A DNA stretch of 64,000 nucleotides from positions 244,501 through 308,500 of the forward strand of contig CAWZYM010000244.1 in assembly GCA_963966185.1 (NCBI GenBank). The letters are read 5' to 3'. This document shows positions 29,086 to 40,273 of this stretch, one piece after another. The number at the start of each line of letters is the position of its first letter. Within the stretch, counting starts at the first letter, position 1. A program made the position numbers and the translations under genes. The notes below the pieces were generated by a model. It searched no databases. It was given only the letters and a program-made list of their open reading frames with translations, and had not been told where the DNA came from. Source of the DNA: Rhabditoides inermis. Taxonomy: Eukaryota; Nematoda; Chromadorea; Rhabditida; Rhabditidae.

Positions 29086-32000
29086 TCAACACAGTCTCGG
29101 ACAGCCAATGCACAGCCTTTGTCCACCCTACCGCAACCTTCCTTCCCTCTCTTTTTATGTCTCTCCTACCCAGACGCCTCGTTCCCCAGTCTGCTTCCAT
29201 GCTGATCAACACAGTCTCGGACAGCCAATTCACAGCCTTCTTCACCTTATCACATCCTTCCTCCCCTCTTTCTTTCTTATCTCTCCTACCCAGACGCCTC
29301 GTTCCCCAGTCTGCTTCCATGCGGACCAACACAGTCTCGGACAGCCAATTCACAGCCTTCTCCACCCTATCACATCCTTCCTCCGCTCTCTCTTTCTTAT
29401 CTCTCCTACCCAGACACCTCGTTCCCCAGTCTGCTTCCATGCTGATCAACACAGTCTCGGACAGCCAATTCACAGCCTTCTCCACCCTATCACATCCTTC
29501 CTCCCCTCTCTCTTTCTCATCTCTCCTACCCAGACACCTCGTTCCCCAGTCTGCTTCCATGCTGATCAACACAGTCTCGGACAGCCAATTCACAGCCTTC
29601 CCCACCCTATCACATCCTTCCTCCGCTCTCTCTTTCTTATCTCTCCTACCCAGACACCTCGTTCCCCAGTCTGCTTCCATGCTGATCAACACAGTCTCGG
29701 ACAGCCAATTCACAGCCTTCTCCACCCTATCACATCCTTCCTCCCCTCTCTCTTTCTTATCTCTCCTACCCAGACACCTCGTTCCCCAGTCTGCTTCCAT
29801 GCTGATCAACACAGTCTCGGACAGCCAATTCACAGCCTTCTCCATCCTATCGCATCCTTCCTCCGCTCTCTCTTTCTTATCTCTCCTACCCAGACACCTC
29901 GTTCCCCAGTCTGCTTCCATGCTGATCAACACAGTCTCGGACAGCCAATGCACAGCCTTTGTCCACCCTACCGCAACCTTCCTTCCCTCTCTTTTTATGT
30001 CTCTCCTACCCAGACGCCTCGTTCCCCAGTCTGCTTCCATGCTGATCAACACAGTCTCGGACAGCCAATTCACAGCCTTCTTCACCTTATCACATCCTTC
30101 CTCCCCTCTTTCTTTCTTATCTCTCCTACCCAGACGCCTCGTTCCCCAGTCTGCTTCCATGCTGATCAACACAGTCTCGGACAGCCAATTCACAGCCTTC
30201 TCCACCCTATCACATCCTTCCTCCGCTCTCTCTTTCTTATCTCTCCTACCCAGACACCTCGTTCCCCAGTCTGCTTCCATGCTAATCAACACAGTCTCGG
30301 ACAGCCAATTCACAGCCTTCTCCACCGTATCACATCCTTCCTCCCCTCTCTCTTTCTTATCTCTCCTACCCAGACGCCTCGTTCTCCAGTCTGCTTCCAT
30401 GCGGACAAACACAGTCTCGGACAGCCAATGCACAGCCTTCTCCACCCTACCGCAACCTTCCTTCCCTCTCTTTTTATGTCTCTCCTACCCAGACGCCTCG
30501 TTCCCCAGTCTGCTTCCATGCTGATCAACACAGTCTCGGACAGCCAATGCACAGCCTTCTCCACCCTACCGCAACCTTCCTTCCCTCTCTTTTTATGTCT
30601 CTCCTACCCAGACGCCTCGTTCCCCAGTCTGCTTCCATGCTGATCAACACAGTCTCGGACAGCCAATTCACAGCCTTCTTCACTCTATCACATCCTTCCT
30701 CCCCTCTCTCTTTCTTATCTCTCCTACCCAGACGCCTCGTTCCCCAGTCTGCTTCCATGCGGACCAACACAGTCTCGGACAGCCAATTCACAGCCTTCTC
30801 CACCCTATCACATCCTTCCTCCGCTCTCTCTTTCTTATCTCTCCTACCCAGACACCTCGTTCCCCAGTCTGCTTCCATGCTGATCAACACAGTCTCGGAC
30901 AGCCAATTCACAGCCTTTTCCACCCTATCACATCCTTTCTCCCCTCTCTCTTTCTTACCTCTCCTACCCAGACACCTCGTTCCCCAGTCTGCTTCCATGC
31001 TGATCAACACAGTCTCGGACAGCCAATTCACAGCCTTCCCCACCCTATCACATCCTTCCTCCGCTCTCTCTTTCTTATCTCTCCTACCCAGACATCTCGT
31101 TCCCCAGTCTGCTTCCATGCTGATCAACACAGTCTCGGACAGCCAATTCACAGCCTTCTCCATCCTATCGCATCCTTCCTCCGCTCTCTCTTTCTTATCT
31201 CTCCTACCCAGACACCTCGTTCCCCAGTCTGCTTCCATGCTGATCAACACAGTCTCGGACAGCCAATTCACAGCCTTCCCCACTCTATCACATCCTTCCT
31301 CCGCTCTCTCTTTCTTATCTCTCCTACCCAGACACCTCGTTCCCCAGTCTGCTTCCATGCTAATCAACACAGTCTCGGACAGCCAATTCACAGCCTTCTT
31401 CACCCTATCACATCCTTCCTCCCCTCTCTCTTTCTTATCTCTCCTACCCAGACGCCTCGTTCCCCAGTCTGCTTCCATGCGGACCAACACAGTCTCGGAC
31501 AGCCAATGCACAGCCTTCTCCACCCTACCGCAACCTTCCTTCCCTCTCTTTTTATGTCTCTCCTACCCAGACGCCTCGTTCCCCAGTCTGCTTCCATGCT
31601 GATCAACACAGTCTCGGACAGCCAATGCACAGCCTTCTCCACCCTACCGCAACCTTCCTTCCCTCTCTTTTTATGTCTCTCCTACCCAGACGCCTCGTTC
31701 CCCAGTCTGCTTCCATGCTGATCAACACAGTCTCGGACAGCCAATTCACAGCCTTCTTCACCCTATCACATCCTTCCTCCCCTCTCTCTTTCTTATCTCT
31801 CCTACCCAGACGCCTCGTTCCCCAGTCTGCTTCCATGCGGACCAACACAGTCTCGGACAGCCAATTCACAGCCTTCTCCACCCTATCACATCCTTCCTCC
31901 GCTCTCTCTTTCTTATCTCTCCTACCCAGACACCTCGTTCCCCAGTCTGCTTCCATGCTGATCAACACAGTCTCGGACAGCCAATTCACAGCCTTCTCCA

Positions 32001-33040
32001 TCATATCGCATCCTTCCTCCGCTCTCTCTTTCTTATCTCTCCTACCCAGACACCTCGTTCCCCAGTCTGCTTCCATGCTGATCAACACAGTCTCGGACAG
32101 CCAATTCACAGCCTTCCCCACTCTATCACATCCTTCCTCCGCTCTCTCTTTCTTATCTCTCCTACCCAGACACCTCGTTCCCCAGTCTGCTTCCATGCTG
32201 ATCAACACAGTCTCGGACAGCCAATTCACAGCCTTCTCCATCCTATCGCATCGTTCCTCCGCTCTCTCTTTCTTATCTCTCCTACCCAGACACCTCGTTC
32301 CCCAGTCTGCTTCCATGCTAATCAACACAGTCTCGGACAGCCAATGCACAGCCTTCTCCACCCTATCACATCCTTCCTCCGCTCTCTCTTTCTTATCTCT
32401 CCTACCCAGACACCTCGTTCCCCAGTCTGCTTCCATGCTGATCAACACAGTCTCGGACAGCCAATTCACAGCCTTCTCCATCCTATCGCATCCTTCCTCC
32501 GCTCTCTCTTTCTTATCTCTCCTACCCAGACACCTCGTTCCCCAGTCTGCTTCCATGCTGATCAACACAGTCTCGGACAGCCAATTCACAGCCTTCCCCA
32601 CTCTATCACATCCTTCCTCCGCTCTCTCTTTCTTATCTCTCCTACCCAGACACCTCGTTCCCCAGTCTGCTTCCATGCTGATCAACACAGTCTCGGACAG
32701 CCAATTCACAGCCTTCTCCATCCTATCGCATCGTTCCTCCGCTCTCTCTTTCTTATCTCTCCTACCCAGACACCTCGTTCCCCAGTCTGCTTCCATGCTA
32801 ATCAACACAGTCTCGGACAGCCAATTCACAGCCTTCTTCACCCTATCACATCCTTCCTCCCCTCTCTCTTTCTTATCTCTCCTACCCAGACGCCTCGTTC
32901 CCCAGTCTGCTTCCATGCGGACCAACACAGTCTCGGACAGCCAATGCACAGCCTTCTCCACCCTACCGCAACCTTCCTTCCCTCTCTTTTTATGTCTCTC
33001 CTACCCAGACGCCTCGTTCCCCAGTCTGCTTCCATGCTGA

Positions 33041-35442
33041 TCAACACAGTCTCGGACAGCCAATGCACAGCCTTCTCCACCCTACCGCAACCTTCCTTCC
33101 CTCTCTTTTTTTTCTGTCTCTCCTACCCAGACGCCTCGTTCCCCAGTCTGCTTCCATGCTGATCAACACAGTCTCGGACAGCCAATTCACAGCCTTCTTC
33201 ACCCTATCACATCCTTCCTCCCCTCTCTCTTTCTTATCTCTCCTACCCAGACGCCTCGTTCCCCAGTCTGCTTCCATGCGGACCAACACAGTCTCGGACA
33301 GCCAATTCACAGCCTTCTCCACCCTATCACATCCTTCCTCCGCTCTCTCTTTCTTATCTCTCCTACCCAGACACCTCGTTCCCCAGTCTGCTTCCATGCT
33401 GATCAACACAGTCTCGGACAGCCAATTCACAGCCTTCTCCATCCTATCGCATCCTTCCTCCGCTCTCTCTTTCTTATCTCTCCTACCCAGACACCTCGTT
33501 CCCCAGTCTGCTTCCATGCTGATCAACACAGTCTCGGACAGCCAATTCACAGCCTTCTCCATCCTATCGCATCGTTCCTCCGCTCTCTCTTTCTTATCTC
33601 TCCTACCCAGACACCTCGTTCCCCAGTCTGCTTCCATGCTGATCAACACAGTCTCGGACAGCCAATTCACAGCCTTCCCCACTCTATCACATCCTTCCTC
33701 CGCTCTCTCTTTCTTATCTCTCCTACCCAGACACCTCGTTCCCCAGTCTGCTTCCATGCTGATCAACACAGTCTCGGACAGCCAATTCACAGCCTTCTCC
33801 ATCCTATCGCATCCTTCCTCCGCTCTCTCTTTCTTATCTCTCCTACCCAGACACCTCGTTCCCCAGTCTGCTTCCATGCTGATCAACACAGTCTCGGACA
33901 GCCAATTCACAGCCTTCCCCACTCTATCACATCCTTCCTCCGCTCTCTCTTTCTTATCTCTCCTACCCAGACACCTCGTTCCCCAGTCTGCTTCCATGCT
34001 GATCAACACAGTCTCGGACAGCCAATTCACAGCCTTCTCCATCCTATCGCATCGTTCCTCCGCTCTCTCTTTCTTATCTCTCCTACCCAGACACCTCGTT
34101 CCCCAGTCTGCTTCCATGCTAATCAACACAGTCTCGGACAGCCAATTCACAGCCTTCTTCACCCTATCACATCCTTCCTCCCCTCTCTCTTTCTTATCTC
34201 TCCTACCCAGACGCCTCGTTCCCCAGTCTGCTTCCATGCGGACCAACACAGTCTCGGACAGCCAATGCACAGCCTTCTCCACCCTACCGCAACCTTCCTT
34301 CCCTCTCTTTTTATGTCTCTCCTACCCAGACGCCTCGTTCCCCAGTCTGCTTCCATGCTGATCAACACAGTCTCGGACAGCCAATGCACAGCCTTCTCCA
34401 CCCTACCGCAACCTTCCTTCCCTCTCTTTTTTTTCTGTCTCTCCTACCCAGACGCCTCGTTCCCCAGTCTGCTTCCATGCTGATCAACACAGTCTCGGAC
34501 AGCCAATTCACAGCCTTCTTCACCCTATCACATCCTTCCTCCCCTCTCTCTTTCTTATCTCTCCTACCCAGACGCCTCGTTCCCCAGTCTGCTTCCATGC
34601 GGACCAACACAGTCTCGGACAGCCAATTCACAGCCTTCTCCACCCTATCACATCCTTCCTCCGCTCTCTCTTTCTTATCTCTCCTACCCAGACACCTCGT
34701 TCCCCAGTCTGCTTCCATGCTGATCAACACAGTCTCGGACAGCCAATTCACAGCCTTCTCCATCCTATCGCATCCTTCCTCCGCTCTCTCTTTCTTATCT
34801 CTCCTACCCAGACACCTCGTTCCCCAGTCTGCTTCCATGCTGATCAACACAGTCTCGGACAGCCAATTCACAGCCTTCTCCATCCTATCGCATCGTTCCT
34901 CCGCTCTCTCTTTCTTATCTCTCCTACCCAGACACCTCGTTCCCCAGTCTGCTTCCATGCTGATCAACACAGTCTCGGACAGCCAATTCACAGCCTTCCC
35001 CACTCTATCACATCCTTCCTCCGCTCTCTCTTTCTTATCTCTCCTACCCAGACACCTCGTTCCCCAGTCTGCTTCCATGCTGATCAACACAGTCTCGGAC
35101 AGCCAATTCACAGCCTTCTCCATCCTATCGCATCGTTCCTCCGCTCTCTCTTTCTTATCTCTCCTACCCAGACACCTCGTTCCCCAGTCTGCTTCCATGC
35201 TGATCAACACAGTCTCGGACAGCCAATTCACAGCCTTCTTCACCCTATCACATCCTTCCTCCCCTCTCTCTTTCTTATCTCTCCTACCCAGACGCCTCGT
35301 TCCCCAGTCTGCTTCCATGCGGACCAACACAGTCTCGGACAGCCAATGCACAGCCTTCTCCACCCTACCGCAACCTTCCTTCCCTCTCTTTTTATGTCTC
35401 TCCTACCCAGACGCCTCGTTCCCCAGTCTGCTTCCATGCTGA
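33041..35442 (+). repeat. Tandem duplication with 1,321-bp offset
   Basis: Two adjacent blocks, 33,041-34,361 and 34,362-35,442. Both begin with the only two units in the window whose ctttttatgtctc is replaced by a longer T-run ending in ctgtctctcc (about 33,105 and 34,426). The second copy lacks two units present in the first, so the event involved unequal exchange or a later deletion. Confidence 0.85.
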
Positions 35443-36228
35443 TCAACACAGTCTCGGACAGCCAATGCACAGCCTTCTCCACCCTACCGCAACCTTCCTT
35501 CCCTCTCTTTTTATGTCTCTCCTACCCAGACGCCTCGTTCCCCAGTCTGCTTCCATGCTGATCAACACAGTCTCGGACAGCCAATTCACAGCCTTCTTCA
35601 CCCTATCACATCCTTCCTCCCCTCTCTCTTTCTTATCTCTCCTACCCAGACGCCTCGTTCCCCAGTCTGCTTCCATGCGGACCAACACAGTCTCGGACAG
35701 CCAATTCACAGCCTTCTCCACCCTATCACATCCTTCCTCCGCTCTCTCTTTCTTATCTCTCCTACCCAGACACCTCGTTCCCCAGTCTGCTTCCATGCTG
35801 ATCAACACAGTCTCGGACAGCCAATTCACAGCCTTCTCCATCCTATCGCATCCTTCCTCCGCTCTCTCTTTCTTATCTCTCCTACCCAGACACCTCGTTC
35901 TCCAGTCTGCTTCCATGCTGATCAACACAGTCTCGGACAGCCAATTCACAGCCTTCCCCACTCTATCACATCCTTCCTCCGCTCTCTCTTTCTTATCTCT
36001 CCTACCCAGACACCTCGTTCCCCAGTCTGCTTCCATGCTGATCAACACAGTCTCGGACAGCCAATTCACAGCCTTCTCCATCCTATCGCATCGTTCCTCC
36101 GCTCTCTCTTTCTTATCTCTCCTACACAGACACCTCGTTCCCCAGTCTGCTTCCATGCTGATCAACACAGTCTCGGACAGCCAATTCACAGCCTTCTCCA
36201 CCCTACCGCAACCTTCCTTCTCTCTCTT

Positions 36229-37242
36229 TTATGTCTCTCCTACCCAGATGTAAAATATAGCGGATGTGATAATGAAGCATGATCCGACGACACTGAAATT
36301 GCACGCAGCACTCACCTACATAACAACAGTATATTCTACTGAAGTTGGCACTTGATTTCGACATGTGAATTACATTGACTTTTGAGAAATGAAGTGGAAC
36401 AGATCAAACACAGTACATACAATACAAAGTACGACTCACTTCTGGTGGTATTTTAGTGCGGGTTTTTTGGAGACGCAGTCGCGAGAGACGGTAGACAACA
36501 GCAAATCCGACAGCGGTCAGACACACCAATACCACAACCTATGAGCGAACAGTTCGATCCGCGAAGTGATGTTCGCATCCCACCTGTCCCCACAGATTGA
36601 ACGTCTCCAGCCAATTGAGATAGAACACTTGCTCGCCTATATTCACAGTCCAGTAAACACTGTCTCCTCCTAGCTTCAAATAGAAGCTGCACTTCGGAAT
36701 CGCGTACAAGAGGCCAATCACTAAAACGAAAAGTTTTTTTAAAAAAAAAATGTGTTTCAGTTTGCATACCGAAAGCAACAACGTGGCAGCTTATCACGTA
36801 TACAACCATTCTAGAAACTTGCATGAGTCGATAGTACTGCGGGTAGAAAACCGCAAAAACGTTGAGAAATGAGATCACCTGCAATTTTTCAATTGGGAAA
36901 AAATCAATATTTTCACCAACCGGATAAATTAATATAGATGCGTACCATCCGTGAATATTGAGAACAGAAAAGGGCGAAATATGCGGGCACTCTGAAAAGT
37001 CCTGCATTCAATTCAAATATCAACTTCAACATACCTGATAAAGGTCTTACAGCAATTTGAGAAGGTAAATCGATGCTTGTTTTTCCGATGAGGTCAATGA
37101 ATTCTCCGATTAACAAACCAACGAGTAGAATCAACGTCGGATTACGACGAGTAGTTTTAGAAGAAAGTATGAGTCGGAGACAGAAAACATTGCAAAAAAG
37201 AAGAAATATGGAAACGATCTCTTGAATAACGCCCACCCACAT
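36229..37242 (-). CDS. Seven-helix receptor-like protein, truncated at the satellite array
   Basis: Model exons, 5' to 3': 37242-36946, 36878-36770, 36720-36584, 36538-36440, 36335-36316, 36292-36229 (726 nt, 241 aa). Hydrophobic segments follow in order, the first two separated by a short basic loop (SSKTTRRNP). A third helix and a loop with FYPQYYRLM resemble the DRY/second intracellular loop region of rhodopsin-like receptors. Two further helices end in a basic third loop (YRLSRLRLQKTRTK). The last two small exons would add helix six (LLLCSVVGSCFIITSAIFYI). Helix seven is absent: the frame enters the array and stops at 36,229-36,231. The first four exons are well supported. The 20-nt exon and the 23-bp intron are tentative; without them translation ends at 36,404. 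A nematode serpentine chemoreceptor is the best guess, subfamily unknown; it could be a pseudogene. Confidence 0.55.
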
Positions 37243-37247
37243 GTTTC

Positions 37248-37250
37248 CTG
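37248..37250 (-). promoter_or_regulatory. Probable trans-splice acceptor of the receptor gene
   Basis: A canonical ttttcag lies 5 nt upstream of the ATG at 37,242. With no upstream coding exon visible it is most simply a spliced-leader acceptor; a 5'UTR intron is the alternative. Confidence 0.5.
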
Positions 37251-37841
37251 AAAACGGTTAGTTATTCAAAAAAAAAATTGTTCGAAATGTATGTATTGAA
37301 CAATCGAACAATCACGTATGTTCGCAAATCAATGATCAATGTATTTAAATTGTATACCACGAGAGGAGAAAGCAGAAGAATTATATAAATTTTGTATATG
37401 TGTGCATTGAAATGGCCAACAGTGAGAAGTGAGAAGCTCGTATATACAATTACAATTGTGTAAGTACATTCCTCTCAAAATGTACAAGAATAATGGATTG
37501 AAATCAACTCGGTACAACCAGAACCTAGAAGCAAATATATCTATTCCTTTACTTGCTGTAGACGTGAGTCTGCGAAATAGCTATCAGACAATCAGATGTT
37601 GCAAAAATGCCCAGGTACAACATTTATACTTTCTCCTTACTGACCGCGTATTTTAATACATTGCGTAGCGAGCAACAATTACATGAGTATTATATTATTA
37701 GGTTTCTCCAGCACCCCCCGCAAAACACATCAGGTGATGCAAAAACATATGGGATCAATGCAATTACCATGCAATTGTTTGTATTTCATAAGACGTCCAT
37801 ATATAACACACATAATTAGTCACACATTGAGAAGGAAAGGT
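37251..37841. other. Intergenic region, receptor gene to SLC51A
   Basis: AT-rich unique DNA between the 5' end of the receptor gene and the 3' end of the SLC51A gene, both on the minus strand. It should hold the receptor promoter and the SLC51A 3'UTR. Small open frames on both strands have no coding character. The SLC51A stop overlaps an AATAAA on the minus strand (37,841-37,846). Confidence 0.6.
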
Positions 37842-38931
37842 TTATTCGTTCACATCGTCGTTTGATCGATTCTTGGAGCGGGAGGAGTGGCTGGAGGAAT
37901 CGGACGACAGATTCTCCATCGGCACGTCAGTCGCCCAGTATTTCTCCGTAGAGTTGAGACGATCACTCTCCACCTACAACGAATCAGTCAAAGAACAACA
38001 ACTTTGGACGCTCTACGGACGTCGAGTAATCGCGCAGGATAGCGAGTGAGAAAGAGGGGGGGGGAGAGAGGGAGAGAGAGAGGGAGAGAGAGAGAGAATA
38101 GCTGTTCGTCTGCTCACCTCCTCTTTGACAGTCTGCTGGCGGTGGAGGTCGAAGAGGACAGTGCGCGACGGGCGCATCCACAGTGTGGACAGCACAGACA
38201 GAAACATCATCTCACCCGACAGACACAGCAGGAAGAAGACTGAATGGGGGAGTGACACTACACCAGTGGTTGTCAGCTCACACAGCAAAACACGTACACA
38301 TTGAGTGGGTGGCGGAATCCATTGTGACAGTGTTGTTGTGGAACGGTTCGATCACTTCGAAGACTGCCAGCGCCCAGAAGAGAGCCTGGAACGAGAAGTG
38401 AGGAAGAGAGAGGGGGACGAGAGAGAGAGGAGAGAGGAGAGAGGAGAGAGGAGAGAGGAGAGAGGAGAGAGGAGAGAGGAGAGAGGAGAGAGGAGAGAGG
38501 AGAGAGATTCACACCCTCTGCGACGTGACGAGCCCCTGCGCAAAGTCGATAACGTGGAAGATGAACGAGAAGCGATAGCGCGACAGTCGAGTCTGCAATC
38601 GATAAAAGCAATGGACCGCAAGGAAGCAATCAATACCTTTCCGAGTGGCACCATGATGTAGAAAGAGAAGAAGGCGACCAGCATGGAAGAAATGCCCACC
38701 GACTGCGAGGCTATCACCCATCTGAAAAGAGAAAAAACGGTGCGACTTTGATATTGTTCATGTGAACTAGAAGAATAGAATAAAGAAAAAGAAAAATTGT
38801 CTGACGTGGTGGTGAACAGTTGGGGGTCGAAGTGGGCGACAACATCGAGGAAAGCGAGCAGAAGACGCACACACACCGTCTGCAGAACCAGCCACTCCAA
38901 CACGCGCAGCGACTGCCTAGAGGGAGGGGGT

Positions 38932-38983
<52 letters not shown>

Positions 38984-39687
38984 GGGGGAGAGAGAGAGAC
39001 TCACTCTGTGGGCTCTGGCGACGGCACGCACGCCTTGATGCAGCACAGTGGAAACACGTAGAGTTTGATGCGTCTGTCGAGCCTGCGGAGATGAGACGAC
39101 AACGCTTTTCTGAAAGAATCTCTCTCTCCCTCTCTCTCCCTCTCCCTCTCTCTATCACTCTCTCTCTCTCTCCTCACCTCCCTCCACACATCACCACCAT
39201 CATTCGAACAATCACATAGTAGCACACGAGAAAGTAACTGAAACGGCAACGTTGTTGACAAAAAAGAAAGTTGAACAACTTGCCTCGTGATGACGGAATA
39301 GACAAAGACTGCTGAGCGGGGAATCGCCATGCCAATGAAACAGTTCACACATGTCAACTGAAAACGTAAGCAAGTAAACAAAACAAGTACATAGTACAAA
39401 CCCACCGGTGCCATGAGAATGATAAAGTAGAGGTTATGCCGGATCTGGGCGGATGAGACGAAAGAGGATATGTAGTAGAATTGGAGAAAGAGCAGGAGGA
39501 GGCAGACAACGAGGAAGAGAAGCGAGACGAACAGACAGTGACGGTGCAGGGGGTCCACATCTGGAAGGGCTGATGAGGGGAGAGAGAGAGAGAGAGTACC
39601 TTGCAGCCATATCTTGGACGCTGGTGGTTCGGATGTGTTGTACAGTAACTGGTCGAGACGCGTGAGAACGTACGTGCTCTTTTCCAT
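37842..39687 (-). CDS. SLC51A: Organic solute transporter subunit alpha (OSTalpha/SLC51A family)
   Basis: Eleven exons: 39687-39600, 39560-39406, 39357-39284, 39237-39178, 39109-39005, 38916-38806, 38721-38637, 38592-38515, 38385-38298, 38239-38118, 37973-37842 (1,098 nt, 365 aa; human OSTalpha is about 340). OSTalpha is a multi-pass plasma-membrane protein that, with OSTbeta, moves bile acids, steroids and related organic solutes. Family signs in order: N-glycosylation-type NTS near the N-terminus; helix 1; the VNCFIGMAIPRSAVFV segment matching the family's CCFGLWIPRSLVLVE region; an SYFLVCYYVIV helix ending in CGG; a Cys-containing loop (PLCCIKAC) where OSTalpha has its Cys cluster; four more helices; and a Ser-rich tail. 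Intron 3 is GC-AG. Introns are 39-144 bp and several are filled with GA/CT repeats. No OSTbeta gene is visible here. TMEM184 is the nearest alternative family. Confidence 0.87.
38044..38099. repeat. GA microsatellite in the last SLC51A intron
   Basis: Mixed G-run and (GA)n tract on the plus strand, so CT-rich in the transcript, filling much of the 144-bp intron 37,974-38,117. Confidence 0.85.
38401..38507. repeat. AGAGAGG heptamer repeat in SLC51A intron 8
   Basis: About ten copies of a 7-bp purine unit make up most of the 129-bp intron 38,386-38,514. In the transcript it is an extended pyrimidine tract ahead of the acceptor. Confidence 0.85.
38936..38999. repeat. GA microsatellite in SLC51A intron 5
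   Basis: (GA)n tract occupying most of the 88-bp intron 38,917-39,004. Confidence 0.85.
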
Positions 39688-39737
39688 TCTCCTTCTCGCC
39701 GTCTCTGGTCCGTGGATATCATATCTCTTCTCTCTCC

Positions 39738-39773
<36 letters not shown>

Positions 39774-40273
39774 CGTTCCCCACTCACTTGCACACCCGCC
39801 GCTCACTCGCGCATATCACGTAAAAATGATGGAATAATTCGACACGGAAAGATGTGCCGATTATGAATGATGTGTCCGTTTCGCGCCACCTACTAAACAA
39901 GAAACAATTTAACTTTCAGAAAATAGATAGAGATACGTTCAACAATTACGCTTTTAAACGATGTGACCGTAAAATAATGTAGAAAATAATGTAGTAAAAT
40001 ATAGGACCGAAAAGCGTGACGGACGCTGCCCTATTGATCCGAGATGAACGGTTCACTAATGCCACAGGCAGTGACAGCACAGTCGGTAGTGTCAGAACAA
40101 AACAGTAGCACAGAAATCATGTCTCAATCTTTATCCAAGCCAAACACATCCACTCACGAGGTGCACCAAGTAAAGGGGTCAGATGCGTACAGTATCGTAA
40201 TTTCTAATCTAGTCGCTATGTCTATAAGATGAATTTGTGATCGATGTAGTGATTGTAAGTGATAAATGCGATC
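39688..40273. other. Intergenic region upstream of SLC51A
   Basis: Holds the SLC51A 5' flank and the 3' flank of the minus-strand gene ending at 40,274. A C-run followed by a (CT)n tract lies at 39,737-39,777. A 62-codon plus-strand open frame (40,044-40,232) shows no splice or domain support and is not called. Confidence 0.6.

Larger units (their letters stand above)
1..36247 (+). repeat. Left satellite array, 120-bp unit (about 300 copies)
   Basis: Tandem repeat with a dominant 120-bp period, already in phase at base 1, so the array extends beyond the window. Each unit holds a near-constant part (gacagccaattcacagcc) followed by a pyrimidine-rich part and the words ctcgttccccagtctgc and aacacagtctcgga. 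Recurring variants include a 119-bp class with ctaccgcaacc and ctttttatgtctctcc, a shortened unit of about 80 bp (for example 1,081-1,160), and gcc or gcg forms before acctcg. The top strand is strongly C+T-rich. Unit order shows nested block duplications, listed separately. The last recognisable repeat word ends near 36,247, where unique DNA starts. No selfish-element gene is seen inside. Function unknown; it could be a heterochromatic or subtelomeric satellite. Confidence 0.97.

Noticed and set aside
1..36247. Very long repetitive reading frames on both strands of the left array (up to 1,151 aa)
   Set aside because: The 120-bp unit lacks stops in several frames, so open frames follow automatically. 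Frames are broken by 119-bp and shortened units, differences between units do not favour third positions, and no promoter or splice structure is evident.
1..36247. Resemblance of the array to a CRISPR or prokaryotic direct-repeat locus
   Set aside because: Units are 120 bp with no repeat-spacer alternation, and the flanking genes are intron-containing animal genes.
40044..40232. 62-aa plus-strand open frame in the gap upstream of SLC51A
   Set aside because: Short, no homology recognised, no splice or polyadenylation support.
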